The notes beneath the pieces are model-generated. The model had not been told where the DNA came from. It worked only from the letters and a program-made list of their open reading frames with translations, and did no database searches. Source: Synechococcus sp. PCC 7335 (GTDB taxonomy: Bacteria; Cyanobacteriota; Cyanobacteriia; Phormidesmidales; Phormidesmidaceae). From it: a stretch of DNA of 64,000 nucleotides. The position numbers and the translations under genes were made by a program. The number at the start of each line of letters is the position of its first letter. Position 1 is the stretch's first letter. The stretch is taken from the NCBI RefSeq assembly GCF_000155595.1, contig NZ_DS989904.1:4581987-4645986 (forward strand). The letters run 5' to 3'. Positions 27,313-37,513 of the stretch are shown piece by piece.

Positions 27313-28674
27313 ATGATTCGCGAAGTCTTCATGCCTGCGCTTAGCTCCACTATGACTGAGGGAAAGATTGTCTCTTGGGCTAAGTCAGCTGGCGACAAGG
27401 TCGAAAAAGGTGAAACCGTCGTTGTCGTCGAGTCTGATAAGGCCGACATGGATGTTGAGTCTTTCTATGAAGGCTATTTAGCAGCCATCATCACAGAAGC
27501 AGGTGAAATGGCTCAGGTAAACGATGCGATCGCCTTCCTAGCCGAAACCGAAGAAGAAATCGAAGCTGCCAAACAAAAAGCCGCTAGCTTAGCTAGCGAT
27601 TCCACGGCTAGCCCAGCATCAAGTTCTGCGGCTAGCCCAGTTACATCTGACCAGCCAGCATCAAGCTCTGCGGCTAGCGCCCCAGCCTCGGTCGCCGCCA
27701 CTCAGAACGGCAGCTCGGCTCAGGCTCCGTCTGGTGGTCGAGTCATCGTTTCTCCCCGCGCTCGCAAGCTGGCCAAACAGCTAAAAGTCGATATTGGCAC
27801 CATCAAAGGCACTGGCCCTCACGGTCGCATTGTTGCTCAAGATATTGAACTAGCGGCAGGAAAAACGCCTACGCCTACCACCACTACCACTACCGCTCCT
27901 CAGCCAGCTACTCAGTCGCCAGAAGCTACACCCGCTGTTGTGCCCGGTGCTTCTAATGCATCAGCTCCGGCAGTTTCTCCAGCCACGCCCCCAGCGGCTC
28001 CTGGTGAACTGGTCGCTTTCAATACCCTTCAGCAGGCTGTCGTTCGCAATATGGACGCTAGCCTAACGGTGCCTGTCTTCCGCGTAGGCTATACCATCAC
28101 CACCAACGAACTAGACAAGCTATACAAGCAGATCAAGCCAAAGGGTGTCACCATGACGGCGCTCTTGGCCAAAGCCGTAGCGGTTACCTTGAAGAAGCAT
28201 CCAGTCGTGAATGCGAGCTTTGCGCCTAATGGCATTCAGTACAGCAGCAGTATTAACATCGCGGTTGCCGTTGCGATGCCGGATGGCGGGTTGATTACGC
28301 CTGTACTGCGTGGCGCAGACCAGATGGATATCTACTCACTTTCTCGTACCTGGAAAGATTTAGTCGCCAGATCTAGATCCAAACAGCTCGCACCTGAAGA
28401 GTATAATTCTGGCACTTTCACGCTTTCTAACTTGGGTATGTTTGGCGTTGATAGCTTTGACGCTATCTTGCCACCAGGTCAAGGCTCTATCCTAGCTATC
28501 GGCGGCTCCCAGCCCAAAGTAGTCGCTACCCCTGATGGGATGATGGGTATCCGCAACCAAATGCGCGTGAATATGACCAGCGATCATCGGATTATTTACG
28601 GCGCAGATGGTGCAGCTTTCCTCAAAGACCTGTGTGACTTGATTGAAAATAACGTACAGTCTTTGACGCTATAA
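27313..28674 (+). CDS. pdhC: Pyruvate dehydrogenase E2, dihydrolipoyl acetyltransferase
   Basis: The ATG at 27313 gives 453 residues (MIREVFMPALSS...); a longer frame from a TTG at 27286 is unlikely. One lipoyl domain carries Lys43 in ESDKADMD. After an Ala/Ser/Pro-rich linker comes the subunit-binding domain (VSPRARKLAKQL...GTGPHGRI). The acyltransferase domain ends with SDHRIIYGADGAAFL, the plastid and cyanobacterial variant of the DHRxxDG motif. E2 accepts the acetyl group from E1 through the lipoyl arm. The E1 genes lie separately at 44652-46715, which is normal for cyanobacteria. Confidence 0.92.
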   Translation: MIREVFMPALSSTMTEGKIVSWAKSAGDKVEKGETVVVVESDKADMDVESFYEGYLAAIITEAGEMAQVNDAIAFLAETEEEIEAAKQKAASLASDSTASPASSSAASPVTSDQPASSSAASAPASVAATQNGSSAQAPSGGRVIVSPRARKLAKQLKVDIGTIKGTGPHGRIVAQDIELAAGKTPTPTTTTTTAPQPATQSPEATPAVVPGASNASAPAVSPATPPAAPGELVAFNTLQQAVVRNMDASLTVPVFRVGYTITTNELDKLYKQIKPKGVTMTALLAKAVAVTLKKHPVVNASFAPNGIQYSSSINIAVAVAMPDGGLITPVLRGADQMDIYSLSRTWKDLVARSRSKQLAPEEYNSGTFTLSNLGMFGVDSFDAILPPGQGSILAIGGSQPKVVATPDGMMGIRNQMRVNMTSDHRIIYGADGAAFLKDLCDLIENNVQSLTL

Positions 28675-28696
28675 GTGATTCATGTGAAGGGGTTAT

Positions 28697-28742
28697 ATAA
28701 GTGGCTCAAGCTGCGCGAAATAAGTGACTCAAGCTGCGCGAA
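28697..28742. repeat. 23-bp tandem direct repeat
   Basis: Two adjacent copies of ataagtg(g/a)ctcaagctgcgcgaa lie at 28697-28719 and 28720-28742, differing at one base, and a third begins (ataa). The repeat sits between the convergent E2 and rsmH genes. It looks like a recent local duplication. Confidence 0.75.
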
Positions 28743-28822
28743 ATAATTGCTGCTCGTGAGCTGACTATCTTGTCTGCTTTCCAGAACGATTGCCAGGCTC
28801 CTTGCTGCGACCCTATAAAATC

Positions 28823-29716
28823 TCACACAGCCCTGCGTTCAGCGATTCTAAGCTTTGCAGAGCGCGATCGCGCATTCTCTTTCACCTCTTGATCGGTTGC
28901 CACCAAAGGCTTTTTGGTAATGATCTCTAGCCGCTCATCGCCTCTGTAGGCGTACTTCACGATTCGATCTTCCAAGCTGTGGAAGCTAATAATTGCCAGT
29001 CGCCCACCTGGGTTTAGCCAGTCAGGCGCCTTTGCCAGCAGCGTTTTGAGCACGTCTAGCTCACCATTTACCGCAATCCGCAACGCCTGAAACGTCCGTG
29101 TAGCCGGGTGAATGCGTCCGTGGCGTGCCTTGGCTGGATATGCACCAGCAACTTCCCAGGCTAGTTCTGTGGTCGTGCTGAACGGCCTTTTCTCAACGAT
29201 TCGCCGAGCAATTCGCCGAGATAGCCGCTCTTCGCCGTATTCGTAAATAGTGTCTGCGATCGCCTTCTCATCCCAGTGGTTGACAATCTCTTTAGCCATC
29301 AGTTCTTGCGTACTATCCATCCGCATATCTAGCGGTGCCTCTTGTCGAAAGCTAAACCCTCGCTGGGCCTGATCTAGCTGGGTAGAGCTAACACCGATAT
29401 CAGCGAGGATGCCATCGAACTTGCGACCCCCCGGTTCGTAGCGTGAGAAGTTGGTGTGAATGAATGTTGTGCGATCGCGCCACACTTCTAGCCGCTTCTT
29501 CGCTGCCGATAGCGCCTGTAAATCTTGATCAAGCGCAACTAATTCAACGTTGCGTGCGGCCTTCAAGATCAGCTCGCTATGGCCACCGCCACCTACCGTA
29601 GCGTCTAGGTATCGTCCTCCATCTTCAATCTGCAGACCTGCTAGCACCTGCTCGCTCAAGACAGGAACATGAAAGAAAGGCTGAGCTGTAACATCTTCAG
29701 GCATATCAAGTGACAC
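28823..29716 (-). CDS. rsmH: 16S rRNA (cytosine-1402 N4) methyltransferase RsmH
   Basis: The protein has 297 residues. The N-terminal HVPVLSEQVLAGL and SAM-binding ATVGGGGHSELIL are RsmH/MraW hallmarks, with LVALDQD and DGILADIGVSSTQLD after them. The C-terminal part has GGRLAIISFHSLEDRIVK, the family signature. It methylates N4 of C1402 in the ribosomal decoding centre. The first start is GTG at 29716; the ATG at 29704 (MPEDVTAQ) is an alternative. It is not in an mra/dcw cluster here; ndhH is divergent. Confidence 0.94.
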   Translation of the reverse strand: MSLDMPEDVTAQPFFHVPVLSEQVLAGLQIEDGGRYLDATVGGGGHSELILKAARNVELVALDQDLQALSAAKKRLEVWRDRTTFIHTNFSRYEPGGRKFDGILADIGVSSTQLDQAQRGFSFRQEAPLDMRMDSTQELMAKEIVNHWDEKAIADTIYEYGEERLSRRIARRIVEKRPFSTTTELAWEVAGAYPAKARHGRIHPATRTFQALRIAVNGELDVLKTLLAKAPDWLNPGGRLAIISFHSLEDRIVKYAYRGDERLEIITKKPLVATDQEVKENARSRSAKLRIAERRAV

Positions 29717-29836
29717 GTAGAATAGACACTGCCTGTATAATCAGGGCAGACTAGTGCTTTTGGACGTTGAATCTTTAAAGTAAAGGTACGACAATAAGGC
29801 CACTGACGAAATACGCATAAGGACGCCTGCTAAGCA

Positions 29837-31024
29837 ATGGCTACGACACTGCAAACCAAGACCGAACCCATGGTTATCAACATGGGTCCTCACCATCCCT
29901 CTATGCACGGGGTGCTCCGGCTAATCGTTACGCTTGATGGCGAAAACGTTATTGACGTTGAACCTGTGATCGGCTACTTGCACCGTGGTATGGAGAAGAT
30001 TGCTGAGAACCGGACAAACGTCATGTTCGTCCCCTATGTCAGCCGCTGGGACTATGCAGCAGGCATGTTCAACGAAGCTATCACCGTTAACGCGCCTGAA
30101 AAACTAGCCGATATCGAAGTACCCAAGCGCGCTAGCTACATCCGCATGATCATGCTAGAGCTAAACCGCATTGCTAACCATCTGCTTTGGCTTGGCCCCT
30201 TCATGGCCGATTGCGGCGCCACAACGCCCTTCTTCTATATCTTCCGTGAACGCGAGCTAATCTATGATCTATGGGAAGCCGCTTCTGGCGCGCGTCTAAT
30301 CAACAACAACTACTTTCGCATTGGTGGCGTCGCGGCTGACTTGCCCTACGGCTGGACAGAAAAGTGCGAAGACTTTTGCGACTACTTTGATCCCAAAGTT
30401 GATGAGTACGAAAAGCTGATCACCGACAACCCTATCTTCCGTCGCCGCGTAGAAGGCGTTGGCACTATGTCACGAGAGGATGCCATCAACTGGGGCTGCT
30501 CAGGACCGATGCTGCGAGCCTCCGGAGTGAAGTGGGATTTGCGTAAGGTCGACCACTACGAGTGCTACGATGAACTCGATTGGGATGTGCAGTGGGCTAC
30601 TGAGGGCGATTGCTTTGCTCGCTACATCGTGCGGATCAACGAGATGCGCGAGTCAGTAAAAATCATTCGTCAGGCCATTAAAGGCTTGCCTGGTGGTCCA
30701 TTCGAAAATTTAGAAGCCAAGCGGATGGCAGGCGGTCCAAAGTCTGAATGGAACGACTTTGACTACCAGTTTGCAGGCAAGAAGATCGCTCCGACGTTCA
30801 AGATTCCTGAAGGTGAGCACTACGTCAGAGTAGAAACAGGTAAGGGCGAAGTCGGTGTCTACATCATCGGTGAAAACAATGTCTTCCCGTGGAGATGGAA
30901 GATTCGCGCTGCGGACTTCAACAACCTGCAAATTCTGCCTAACTTACTCAAAGGGGTGAAGTTAGCAGATATCATGCCAATCCTAGGCAGCATTGATATC
31001 ATCATGGGTTCCGTAGATAGATAG
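29837..31024 (+). CDS. ndhH: NAD(P)H-quinone oxidoreductase subunit H
   Basis: The 395-residue protein is the 49-kDa-type subunit of NDH-1, in the thylakoid membrane arm's peripheral module, near the quinone site. The N-terminal [20 protein letters not shown] and [16 protein letters not shown] are diagnostic. The C-terminus IMGSVDR is typical. NdhH takes part in cyclic electron flow and respiration. Start ATG at 29837 is 120 bases from the divergent rsmH start. Confidence 0.97.
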   Translation: MATTLQTKTEPMVINMGPHHPSMHGVLRLIVTLDGENVIDVEPVIGYLHRGMEKIAENRTNVMFVPYVSRWDYAAGMFNEAITVNAPEKLADIEVPKRASYIRMIMLELNRIANHLLWLGPFMADCGATTPFFYIFRERELIYDLWEAASGARLINNNYFRIGGVAADLPYGWTEKCEDFCDYFDPKVDEYEKLITDNPIFRRRVEGVGTMSREDAINWGCSGPMLRASGVKWDLRKVDHYECYDELDWDVQWATEGDCFARYIVRINEMRESVKIIRQAIKGLPGGPFENLEAKRMAGGPKSEWNDFDYQFAGKKIAPTFKIPEGEHYVRVETGKGEVGVYIIGENNVFPWRWKIRAADFNNLQILPNLLKGVKLADIMPILGSIDIIMGSVDR

Positions 31025-31097
31025 ACAGACAAATCCTACACATAGCAATGGCCGGATGCATACTCTGCGAGAAGGCAAAGCCTACGGCTGTTGCTGA

Positions 31098-31156
31098 CCA
31101 CTTAGCTCTTCATGCATTAAGGGTCTTAGCCCTAGAAAATGTGTAGAGCTAAGTGG
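31098..31156. repeat. 12-bp inverted repeat downstream of ndhH
   Basis: The arm ccacttagctct (31098-31109) is the reverse complement of 31145-31156, with a 35-base loop. It lies upstream of the terminator at 31194. It may be an mRNA 3' structure. Confidence 0.5.
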
Positions 31157-31193
31157 CGAAAGCTATAGAACATCTGAAAATAAAGTAAAGAAA

Positions 31194-31228
31194 AAGGAGA
31201 TGACACTTCAAATTTGCGTCATCTCCTT
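31194..31228. terminator. Bidirectional intrinsic terminator between ndhH and a convergent gene
   Basis: The stem aaggagatgac (31194-31204) pairs with gtcatctcctt (31218-31228). A T-rich stretch follows on the plus strand (attttct) and on the minus strand (ttttctttact-like). Confidence 0.8.
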
Positions 31229-31261
31229 ATTTTCTATGTCATCTCTATATACAGCTATCAA

Positions 31262-31564
31262 CTACACATCATCAAATTTTGCTTTCGCCTTATCAAATGC
31301 AATCTGAAGCTCACTCCAGGCCGACTCTACGCCTACCTTTATTTCTTCCCAAGCATTTTCCGCCGAGCCTTTCATAGACTCTAGCTTAGCGGCCAACTCA
31401 GTTTGCTTGACTTGTAACTCGTCGAGCTGCGCTTGATACTTAACTTTTGCGTCGGCCTTTGCGATCTCTGCTTTAGCTTTTAGCGTTTCGACTTGAGCAT
31501 CTAATGCCTTAACCCTAGCTTCAACGGCTTCTTGATAGGCCGCTTTCTCCGATTTAGCAGACAT
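31262..31564 (-). CDS. Small soluble coiled-coil protein
   Basis: The 100-residue protein is nearly all helix. It has Ala/Lys/Glu-rich heptads (VKALDAQVETLKAKAEIAKADAK) over residues 15-65, then AWEEIKVGVESAWSELQIAFDKAKAKF. The two Trp residues, each in an A-W-x-E context, suggest a repeated helical unit. It resembles short coiled-coil proteins seen in many bacteria and cyanobacteria; a phasin- or stress-related role has been suggested for some, but I cannot assign one. No signal or membrane segment. Confidence 0.65.
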   Translation of the reverse strand: MSAKSEKAAYQEAVEARVKALDAQVETLKAKAEIAKADAKVKYQAQLDELQVKQTELAAKLESMKGSAENAWEEIKVGVESAWSELQIAFDKAKAKFDDV

Positions 31565-31877
31565 AAAAGATTACCTCTAGTAAGAATCAGATCTTAACCG
31601 TATTGTCTTTATAGAAAAAGACAAATTGCATTTGTCTTGCGCAAATTGTATTACAGAGCTATACAGATATCTGTCCAAAAAGGATTGTATTGTTCGAGCT
31701 TTATAGCTTCTATTGACATACTCAGGTTTCATCTTAGATATTCTCTATCTAAATCATTGAGAGATTTTAGATGGCAGCAGTACTCAGAGAAAGTAGAAGT
31801 ATTTTAAGACACAGTAAGAACAAGACACCATTTATAAACTTTGGGCAAAAGCACAGTTGCCACTGCTAGGAACCACC
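31565..31877. other. Divergent promoter region upstream of the phosphoketolase gene
   Basis: This 313-base AT-rich gap must hold promoters for the small coiled-coil gene and the phosphoketolase gene. The short repeat 'caaattg' appears in 31622-31649 (acaaattgcatttgtcttgcgcaaattgta). No further feature was recognised. Confidence 0.5.
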
Positions 31878-34304
31878 ATGACTGCTATTGTCTCCTCTCA
31901 ATCTTCTGAGTCGATTGCTTCACTAGATATCACGCCACCATCCGAAGATGAACTGAACAAGATAGATGCTTATTGGCGGGCTTGCCACTATTTGGCAGTT
32001 GGCATGATCTATTTGCGTGATAATCCACTACTTAAGGAATCTCTCACCAAAAAGCACGTCAAGCACAGGTTATTAGGCCACTGGGGTGCTTCTCCTGCTT
32101 TGAGCTTTACCTATGTTCACTGCAATCGCCTGATTAAGAAGTACGATCTAGATATGATCTTTGTCGCCGGGCCAGGTCACGGTGCGCCAGGGGTACTAGG
32201 TCCGGTATATCTAGAAGGGACTTACTCAGAGACCTATCCAGATAAAAGTGAAGATGAAGAGGGCATGCAGCGCTTCTTTAAGCAGTTCTCTTTCCCGGGC
32301 GATATTGGTAGCCACGTGACCCCAGAGACGCCTGGATCAATCCACGAAGGTGGCGAGCTAGGCTATAGCCTCTCTCACGCCTATGGTTCAGTTTTAGATA
32401 ATCCTGATTTAATCACTTGCTGTGTGGTCGGTGATGGGGAATCTGAAACAGGTCCGCTCGCAACCGCTTGGCACTCTAACAAGTTCATTAATCCAGCTCG
32501 TGACGGCGCTGTTCTACCGGTTCTGAATTTGAACGGGTACAAGATTGCGAACCCTACCATCTTCGCTAGAATCTCCCACGAGGAGCTGGAGTATATGTTC
32601 AGGGGCTATGGCTATACGCCCTATTTCGTAGAAGGCAGCGACCCAGCCCAGATGCACAGGAAGATGGCTGAAACCATGGAAGCGTGCATCATCAAGATTA
32701 AGGAAGTCCAGCGAGAAGCAAGAGTTAATGGCAATGTCAAGCGTCCGCGCTGGCCGATGATTGTATTGCGATCGCCCAAAGGATGGACAGGACCCGATCA
32801 AGTCGATGGCAAAAAGGTAGAAGATTTCTGGCGATCGCACCAAGTGCCCATGGGCGGTATGCACAGCAACGAAGACCACCTGCGAAGGCTAGAAGCCTGG
32901 ATGCGTAGCTACAAGCCCGAAGAACTCTTTGACGAAAACGGCACACTTGTCCCTGAGCTAAAAGAGCTTGCGCCTAAAGGAAGCCGCCGGATGAGCGCAA
33001 ATCCCCATGCCAACGGTGGCCTGCTCCGCAGAGCGCTAAAGATGCCGCGTTTCCAAGACTATGCCATCCAAATGGAACGGCACGGCGTAGAGGAATACGA
33101 GAATACGAAAGTGTTGGGCCAGCTCATGCGCGATATCTTTCGCGATAATCCTAACAACTTCCGGCTAATGGGGCCTGATGAGACAGCCTCCAATCGATTG
33201 CAAGACGTCTACGATACCACTAAGAAAGTGTGGATGGCAGAGCTATACCCAGAGGACGAAGACGGTGGCAACCTCGCCCGAGATGGCCGGGTGATGGAGA
33301 TGCTGAGCGAACACACCTTACAAGGCTGGCTAGAAGGCTATCTGCTAACCGGACGGCACGGACTCTTTCATACCTACGAAGCCTTTGCCCACGTAGTCGA
33401 TTCTATGTTCAACCAGCATGCCAAATGGTTGGATATCTGCAAAAATCACGTCCCCTGGCGGCAGTCGGTCTCATCGCTAAATATCTTGCTCTCTTCTCTA
33501 GTATGGCGGCAAGACCACAATGGATTTAGCCACCAAGATCCAGGCTATGTAGATCTCATTACGAACAAAAGCCCAGAGGTTGTTCGTGCCTATTTCCCAC
33601 CAGATGCGAACTGCCTACTTTCAGTCGCTGATCACTGCTTTCGCAGCGTTGACTATATCAACGTCATCATCTCTGACAAGCAAAAGCATCTACAGTATCT
33701 ACCGATGGATGAGGCGATTCGGCACTGTACCAAAGGTATTGGGATCTGGGACTGGGCTAGTAATGATGACTGTGGTACCGAGCCAGATGTTCCTGATGTA
33801 GTGATGGCTTGCTGTGGCGATATCCCTACCCAGGAGGCTTTAGCAGCAACTGCTATCTTACGAGAAGAGTTTCCCTCCTTGAAAGTGCGTTTTATCAACG
33901 TGGTTGATTTGTTTAAGCTGATGTCAGAGGGCGAACATCCTCATGGGCTATCAAACAGAGACTTTGACTCTCTGTTTACCCCAGACAAGCCAGTCATCTT
34001 CAACTTTCACGGTTATCCCTGGCTGATTCACAAACTGGTGTATCGTCGCTCTAATCAAGATCGCATTCATGTACGGGGCTACAAGGAAGAAGGCAATATT
34101 AATACGCCTTTGGAGCTAGCCATTAATAACCAAATTGATAGGTTTGGCCTCGTGATTGATGTAATTGACAGAGTACCGTCTCTAGGATCGGCAGCGGGCC
34201 ATGTAAAAGAGCGCATGAAGAACAAAATCATTGAATGTTTAAGCTACGCGCATGAGCATGGTACAGACCCAGAAGAGCTGGTGAACTGGAAGTGGCCCTA
34301 TTAG
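31878..34304 (+). CDS. xfp: Phosphoketolase (xylulose-5-phosphate/fructose-6-phosphate)
   Basis: The ATG at 31878 gives 808 residues; a TTG at 31857 would add seven. The N-terminal [13 protein letters not shown] and [18 protein letters not shown] are phosphoketolase signatures. The thiamine diphosphate motif is [22 protein letters not shown]-like (starting near 182), and [12 protein letters not shown]-like sequence appears as [13 protein letters not shown]. The enzyme cleaves xylulose-5-phosphate or fructose-6-phosphate with phosphate to acetyl phosphate. A histidine phosphatase and acetate kinase follow on the same strand. Confidence 0.95.
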   Translation: MTAIVSSQSSESIASLDITPPSEDELNKIDAYWRACHYLAVGMIYLRDNPLLKESLTKKHVKHRLLGHWGASPALSFTYVHCNRLIKKYDLDMIFVAGPGHGAPGVLGPVYLEGTYSETYPDKSEDEEGMQRFFKQFSFPGDIGSHVTPETPGSIHEGGELGYSLSHAYGSVLDNPDLITCCVVGDGESETGPLATAWHSNKFINPARDGAVLPVLNLNGYKIANPTIFARISHEELEYMFRGYGYTPYFVEGSDPAQMHRKMAETMEACIIKIKEVQREARVNGNVKRPRWPMIVLRSPKGWTGPDQVDGKKVEDFWRSHQVPMGGMHSNEDHLRRLEAWMRSYKPEELFDENGTLVPELKELAPKGSRRMSANPHANGGLLRRALKMPRFQDYAIQMERHGVEEYENTKVLGQLMRDIFRDNPNNFRLMGPDETASNRLQDVYDTTKKVWMAELYPEDEDGGNLARDGRVMEMLSEHTLQGWLEGYLLTGRHGLFHTYEAFAHVVDSMFNQHAKWLDICKNHVPWRQSVSSLNILLSSLVWRQDHNGFSHQDPGYVDLITNKSPEVVRAYFPPDANCLLSVADHCFRSVDYINVIISDKQKHLQYLPMDEAIRHCTKGIGIWDWASNDDCGTEPDVPDVVMACCGDIPTQEALAATAILREEFPSLKVRFINVVDLFKLMSEGEHPHGLSNRDFDSLFTPDKPVIFNFHGYPWLIHKLVYRRSNQDRIHVRGYKEEGNINTPLELAINNQIDRFGLVIDVIDRVPSLGSAAGHVKERMKNKIIECLSYAHEHGTDPEELVNWKWPY

Positions 34305-34403
34305 GTGTAGGTCCGCTTTGTTTAGGGAATTTCTCATCTAGCGAGGCCAACACCTAACTATGCTGAGAAAGACCTATTCACCAGTAGCAGGATTTTCTTC
34401 TCA

Positions 34404-35042
34404 ATGAGCCTACATCTCTATTTTCTGCGCCATGGAGAAACCACTCATAGTCAAACGGGTGGTTTCTGCGGCTTCTTAGACCCGGAGCTAACAGCGCCTG
34501 GAAAGCAGATGGCACAGGCATTTGCAGATGCATACAAGCAGCAGCCTTGGGAGGCAATTTTCTGCAGCCCCATGAAGCGCACGATAGCGACCGCCAAACC
34601 GCTGTGTGACGCCCTAGGGATAGAGCCGAAATTAAGGGAGGGTCTTAAAGAGATCAACTATGGCAAGTGGGAAGATAGTACGCAAGCAGAAGTTTGTAAA
34701 CAATACGCTGAAGACTACATACGCTGGCAAAGAGAACCTGCATGGAATCCACCAACGGAGGGCGAGACTACAATTCAAATTGCCAGTAGAGCTTCTTTAG
34801 TCATTGCTGAGATAGAGGAGAAGTACACAAATGGAAATGTCTTAGTGGTTTCTCATAAGGCAACTATTCGAATCATCCTATGCAATCTGCTAGGAATCGA
34901 CCTAGGGCGGTATCGAGATCGCATTGATATGCCAGTTGCTACCGTCAGCGTTGTCAAATTTGGCACTCACGGTCCGATGTTGCAAAGGCTCGGCGATCGC
35001 AATCATTTGCCCAAGCAGTTGCGCGATCGCGAAGGCACTTGA
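34404..35042 (+). CDS. Histidine phosphatase (phosphoglycerate mutase-like)
   Basis: The 212-residue protein has the catalytic FLRHGETTHS motif at residues 7-16, the paired CSPMKRTIATA, the acid-base Glu region KEINYGKWE, and the second catalytic His in VVSHKATIRI. The family includes cofactor-dependent phosphoglycerate mutases and broad-specificity sugar phosphatases; the substrate cannot be read from sequence. Its position between phosphoketolase and acetate kinase (100 and 21 base gaps) suggests a role with sugar phosphates of that pathway. Confidence 0.82.
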   Translation: MSLHLYFLRHGETTHSQTGGFCGFLDPELTAPGKQMAQAFADAYKQQPWEAIFCSPMKRTIATAKPLCDALGIEPKLREGLKEINYGKWEDSTQAEVCKQYAEDYIRWQREPAWNPPTEGETTIQIASRASLVIAEIEEKYTNGNVLVVSHKATIRIILCNLLGIDLGRYRDRIDMPVATVSVVKFGTHGPMLQRLGDRNHLPKQLRDREGT

Positions 35043-35063
35043 TCTTATTTACTAGGCGCTGCT

Positions 35064-36293
35064 ATGAAGATATTTGTTCTAAATGCCGGTTCTAGTAGTC
35101 AAAAGAGCGCCCTTTATGAGATTCCAAACGAGACGCTGCCTGGCCACCCGTCTGAACCACTATGGGAAGGCCAACTAGACTGGACAAAAGAGAACTCAGC
35201 GCAGCTGGTTGTCAAATCTCATACTGGAGAAAAGCACTCAGAAACGATAGAAAGATCATCTCGAAAAGAAAGCATTCTACATCTGCTAGGTCTGCTTCAT
35301 CACGGACCAACCAAAGTAATTTCAGAACTTTTGGATATTGACGTAGTTGGACACCGCGTTGTACACGGCGGAGCCGACTATCAGTCTAGCGTCACAGTTA
35401 CTCCTACTGTTAAACAAACTATCCACCGGCTAATTTCCCTCGCGCCTAACCATAATCCGGCAAATCTAGAGGGTATTGAGCTGATGGAACAGCTACTGCC
35501 AGATATTCCTCAAGTTGCGGTTTTCGATACGGCTTTTCATAGCCAAATGCCCTCAGTGGCTAGTATCTATCCTGGTCCATACGACTGGGTAGAACAAGGC
35601 ATTCGTCGCTATGGATTTCACGGCATTAGCCATCAATACTGTACTCAAAAAGCTAGCCAAATTCTAGAACAAGCGTTGAGCAGCCTAAGACTGATTACCT
35701 GCCATCTTGGTAATGGTGGCTCACTTGCAGCGGTTAAAAATGGAAAGAGTATTGATACGACTATGGGATTCACACCCCTAGATGGCCTGATGATGGGTAC
35801 CCGATCAGGCGCTGTTGATCCAGGTATTCTAATTCACTTGATGCGTCAGGGCATGAGTGTCGATGAGCTTGATCAGCTGTTGAACAAAGCGTCAGGCTTG
35901 CTAGGCGTTTCGGGTGTATCGCATGATCTACGGGCAGTGCAGGCAGAAATCCAACAGAACAATAAAAGAGCCCAGCTAGCAAAAGATCTTTACTTGTATC
36001 GGCTAAAAGCTTGTATAGGATCAATGATTATGGCCTTGGGCGGCGTGGACGTGATCGCATTTACCGGCGGAATCGGAGAGAATGCAGCCTGGTTGAGGCT
36101 ATCAGTGTGCGAGTCAATGGAATTCTTGGGCTTGCAGATAGATAATGAAAAGAACAACAGTTTACCCACTGATATAGATATCGCAACCTGTGAGTCTAAA
36201 GTCAGGGTGCTCGTAATTCATACTCAAGAAGATTGGGCAATTGCTCAAGAATGCTGGCAGCTTGTCAAAGGCGAAAGGCCAAAAGGCAGATAG
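35064..36293 (+). CDS. ackA: Acetate kinase
   Basis: The 409-residue protein starts MKIFVLNAGSSSQKSALYE, the ASKHA kinase N-terminus. The later signatures VGHRVVHGG, RYGFHGISH, TCHLGNGGS and AFTGGIGENA are all present. It converts acetyl phosphate and ADP to acetate and ATP. The cluster with phosphoketolase would yield ATP from sugar phosphate without glycolysis to pyruvate. No phosphotransacetylase gene is in the window. Confidence 0.95.
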   Translation: MKIFVLNAGSSSQKSALYEIPNETLPGHPSEPLWEGQLDWTKENSAQLVVKSHTGEKHSETIERSSRKESILHLLGLLHHGPTKVISELLDIDVVGHRVVHGGADYQSSVTVTPTVKQTIHRLISLAPNHNPANLEGIELMEQLLPDIPQVAVFDTAFHSQMPSVASIYPGPYDWVEQGIRRYGFHGISHQYCTQKASQILEQALSSLRLITCHLGNGGSLAAVKNGKSIDTTMGFTPLDGLMMGTRSGAVDPGILIHLMRQGMSVDELDQLLNKASGLLGVSGVSHDLRAVQAEIQQNNKRAQLAKDLYLYRLKACIGSMIMALGGVDVIAFTGGIGENAAWLRLSVCESMEFLGLQIDNEKNNSLPTDIDIATCESKVRVLVIHTQEDWAIAQECWQLVKGERPKGR

Positions 36294-36702
36294 GACCGGA
36301 TAAAAACAAAGTTGAGGATTTTGATTCGCTCATCTTCATCCAAACCGTTGATGCCAACCTGTAGCCATAGTGACGGAGCAGTCCTTCGTCGTGTCTAAAG
36401 GCTTTACTAGACGAATTCTGTGAGCTGGTAGCAACGGTTGTAGTCGGCCATGAGAAGCCGTCACACTTCGATTCGGCTAACCGTTCAGAGATCCGGCTCG
36501 TGTAGCGTCTTTGCCTTGTTACGAGAGCGGAAACTCAGCTCGTGACTAGAGTCTCTAGAACATTGATATCAACCCAGTTTGAGCTTGCAATCTGCTTCAG
36601 CTCATTGGTAGAGGATATGATGGGTGAGTACTTAATTCTCTGTCTTTGCATCAAAGGGCAACTTACCGATGTAGCGTTTTGGGCTGATAGACAGCTATAG
36701 CT
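36294..36702. other. Intergenic, no gene recognised
   Basis: This 409-base gap lies between two plus-strand genes. It contains short inverted segments near 36450-36485 (cggccatgagaagccg, cgattcggctaacc). A tRNA-like T-loop string (ttcgattc) at 36468 does not have a matching stem. No coding frame or RNA gene is supported. Confidence 0.5.
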
Positions 36703-37170
36703 ATGACAGACAAACAGAAACCACTTAATGGAGAAAAGGCATCCGTAGCCAACAGGGTGTCTTCATCTGAAGCGTTCTCCGACTCTGATAAAGGTACTAC
36801 GCAAAAGCAGCGTCCGTGGGGGTCCGCTAGTGTTTTAGAAGAAGGAACACGCTACAAAATAAAGCGCGTTGAAGTAAAGCCTGGTCACCGGCTTAGCCTA
36901 CAAACCCATCAGCACCGCAATGAACACTGGATTGTCGTATCAGGGACAGCCAAAGTCATTTGTGGTAGTCACGAATCTTTCCTAGCCACAAACCAGTCGA
37001 CTTACATTCCTGCCTGCACAACGCATCGGCTTGAGAATCCCGGCACTATTCCCCTGGTTCTCATAGAAGTTCAAAGTGGAGAGTATCTTGGCGAAGACGA
37101 TATTGTGCGGCTTCAGAGCGATTATGACGAGGATGACTTTTCTAAGAAAGGAATGGCTGCGTCGATGTAG
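36703..37170 (+). CDS. Mannose-6-phosphate isomerase type II-like cupin
   Basis: The protein has 155 residues. After a low-complexity N-terminus, residues 42-140 match the cupin domain of type II phosphomannose isomerases: RPWGSASVLEEG, the metal-binding QTHQHRNEHWIVVSGTAKV and IPACTTHRLENPG, and VLIEVQSGEYLGEDDIVRLQSDY. It interconverts mannose-6-phosphate and fructose-6-phosphate, feeding GDP-mannose for polysaccharides. The usual fused GMP domain is absent, as in stand-alone copies. Confidence 0.88.
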   Translation: MTDKQKPLNGEKASVANRVSSSEAFSDSDKGTTQKQRPWGSASVLEEGTRYKIKRVEVKPGHRLSLQTHQHRNEHWIVVSGTAKVICGSHESFLATNQSTYIPACTTHRLENPGTIPLVLIEVQSGEYLGEDDIVRLQSDYDEDDFSKKGMAASM

Positions 37171-37513
37171 TTTAGTAGGTGAATTACACTTTTCTCTACG
37201 AGGCACCACCGACAGGGTCCTACTACACGGACCAACATGCCCAACTTAGGTGTATTGCATCGCTCGCACAACTCCTACAGTAAAAAGCCTAGACTAGCCG
37301 TACCCTTCATTAGGGCAATTAGCAACCTCTAGGCTTCCGTGTTGTGAGGAGAAAAGGATGCCCAGCGAATGAAGCTTGGAACCCTCAGTAGAGTATGAAA
37401 GCAGGCATCCAAGCCGAATAAGCTGAAGCACTGAACCTAGGATGGACAGTTCAGTGCTTCAACGAAGGACGCTCGCTAGCGGAGATTGTTTCACCGAGCG
37501 CGAGCGTTGGATG
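37171..37513. other. Intergenic with hairpins downstream of the repeat-protein gene
   Basis: This 343-base gap lies at the convergent end of the cupin and repeat-protein genes. A 13-bp inverted repeat (37424-37436 with 37449-37461, 12-base loop) lies 53 bases past the minus-strand stop and may terminate it. A second, 9-bp inverted repeat pairs 37285-37293 with 37328-37336. Neither has a T-run. Confidence 0.55.

Noticed and set aside
33230-33529. 99-residue frame inside the phosphoketolase gene
   Set aside because: Shadow frame, Arg-rich, lying wholly within a conserved gene.
36420-36500. tRNA-like segment with ttcgattc
   Set aside because: The T-stem does not pair and there is no acceptor stem or anticodon arm.
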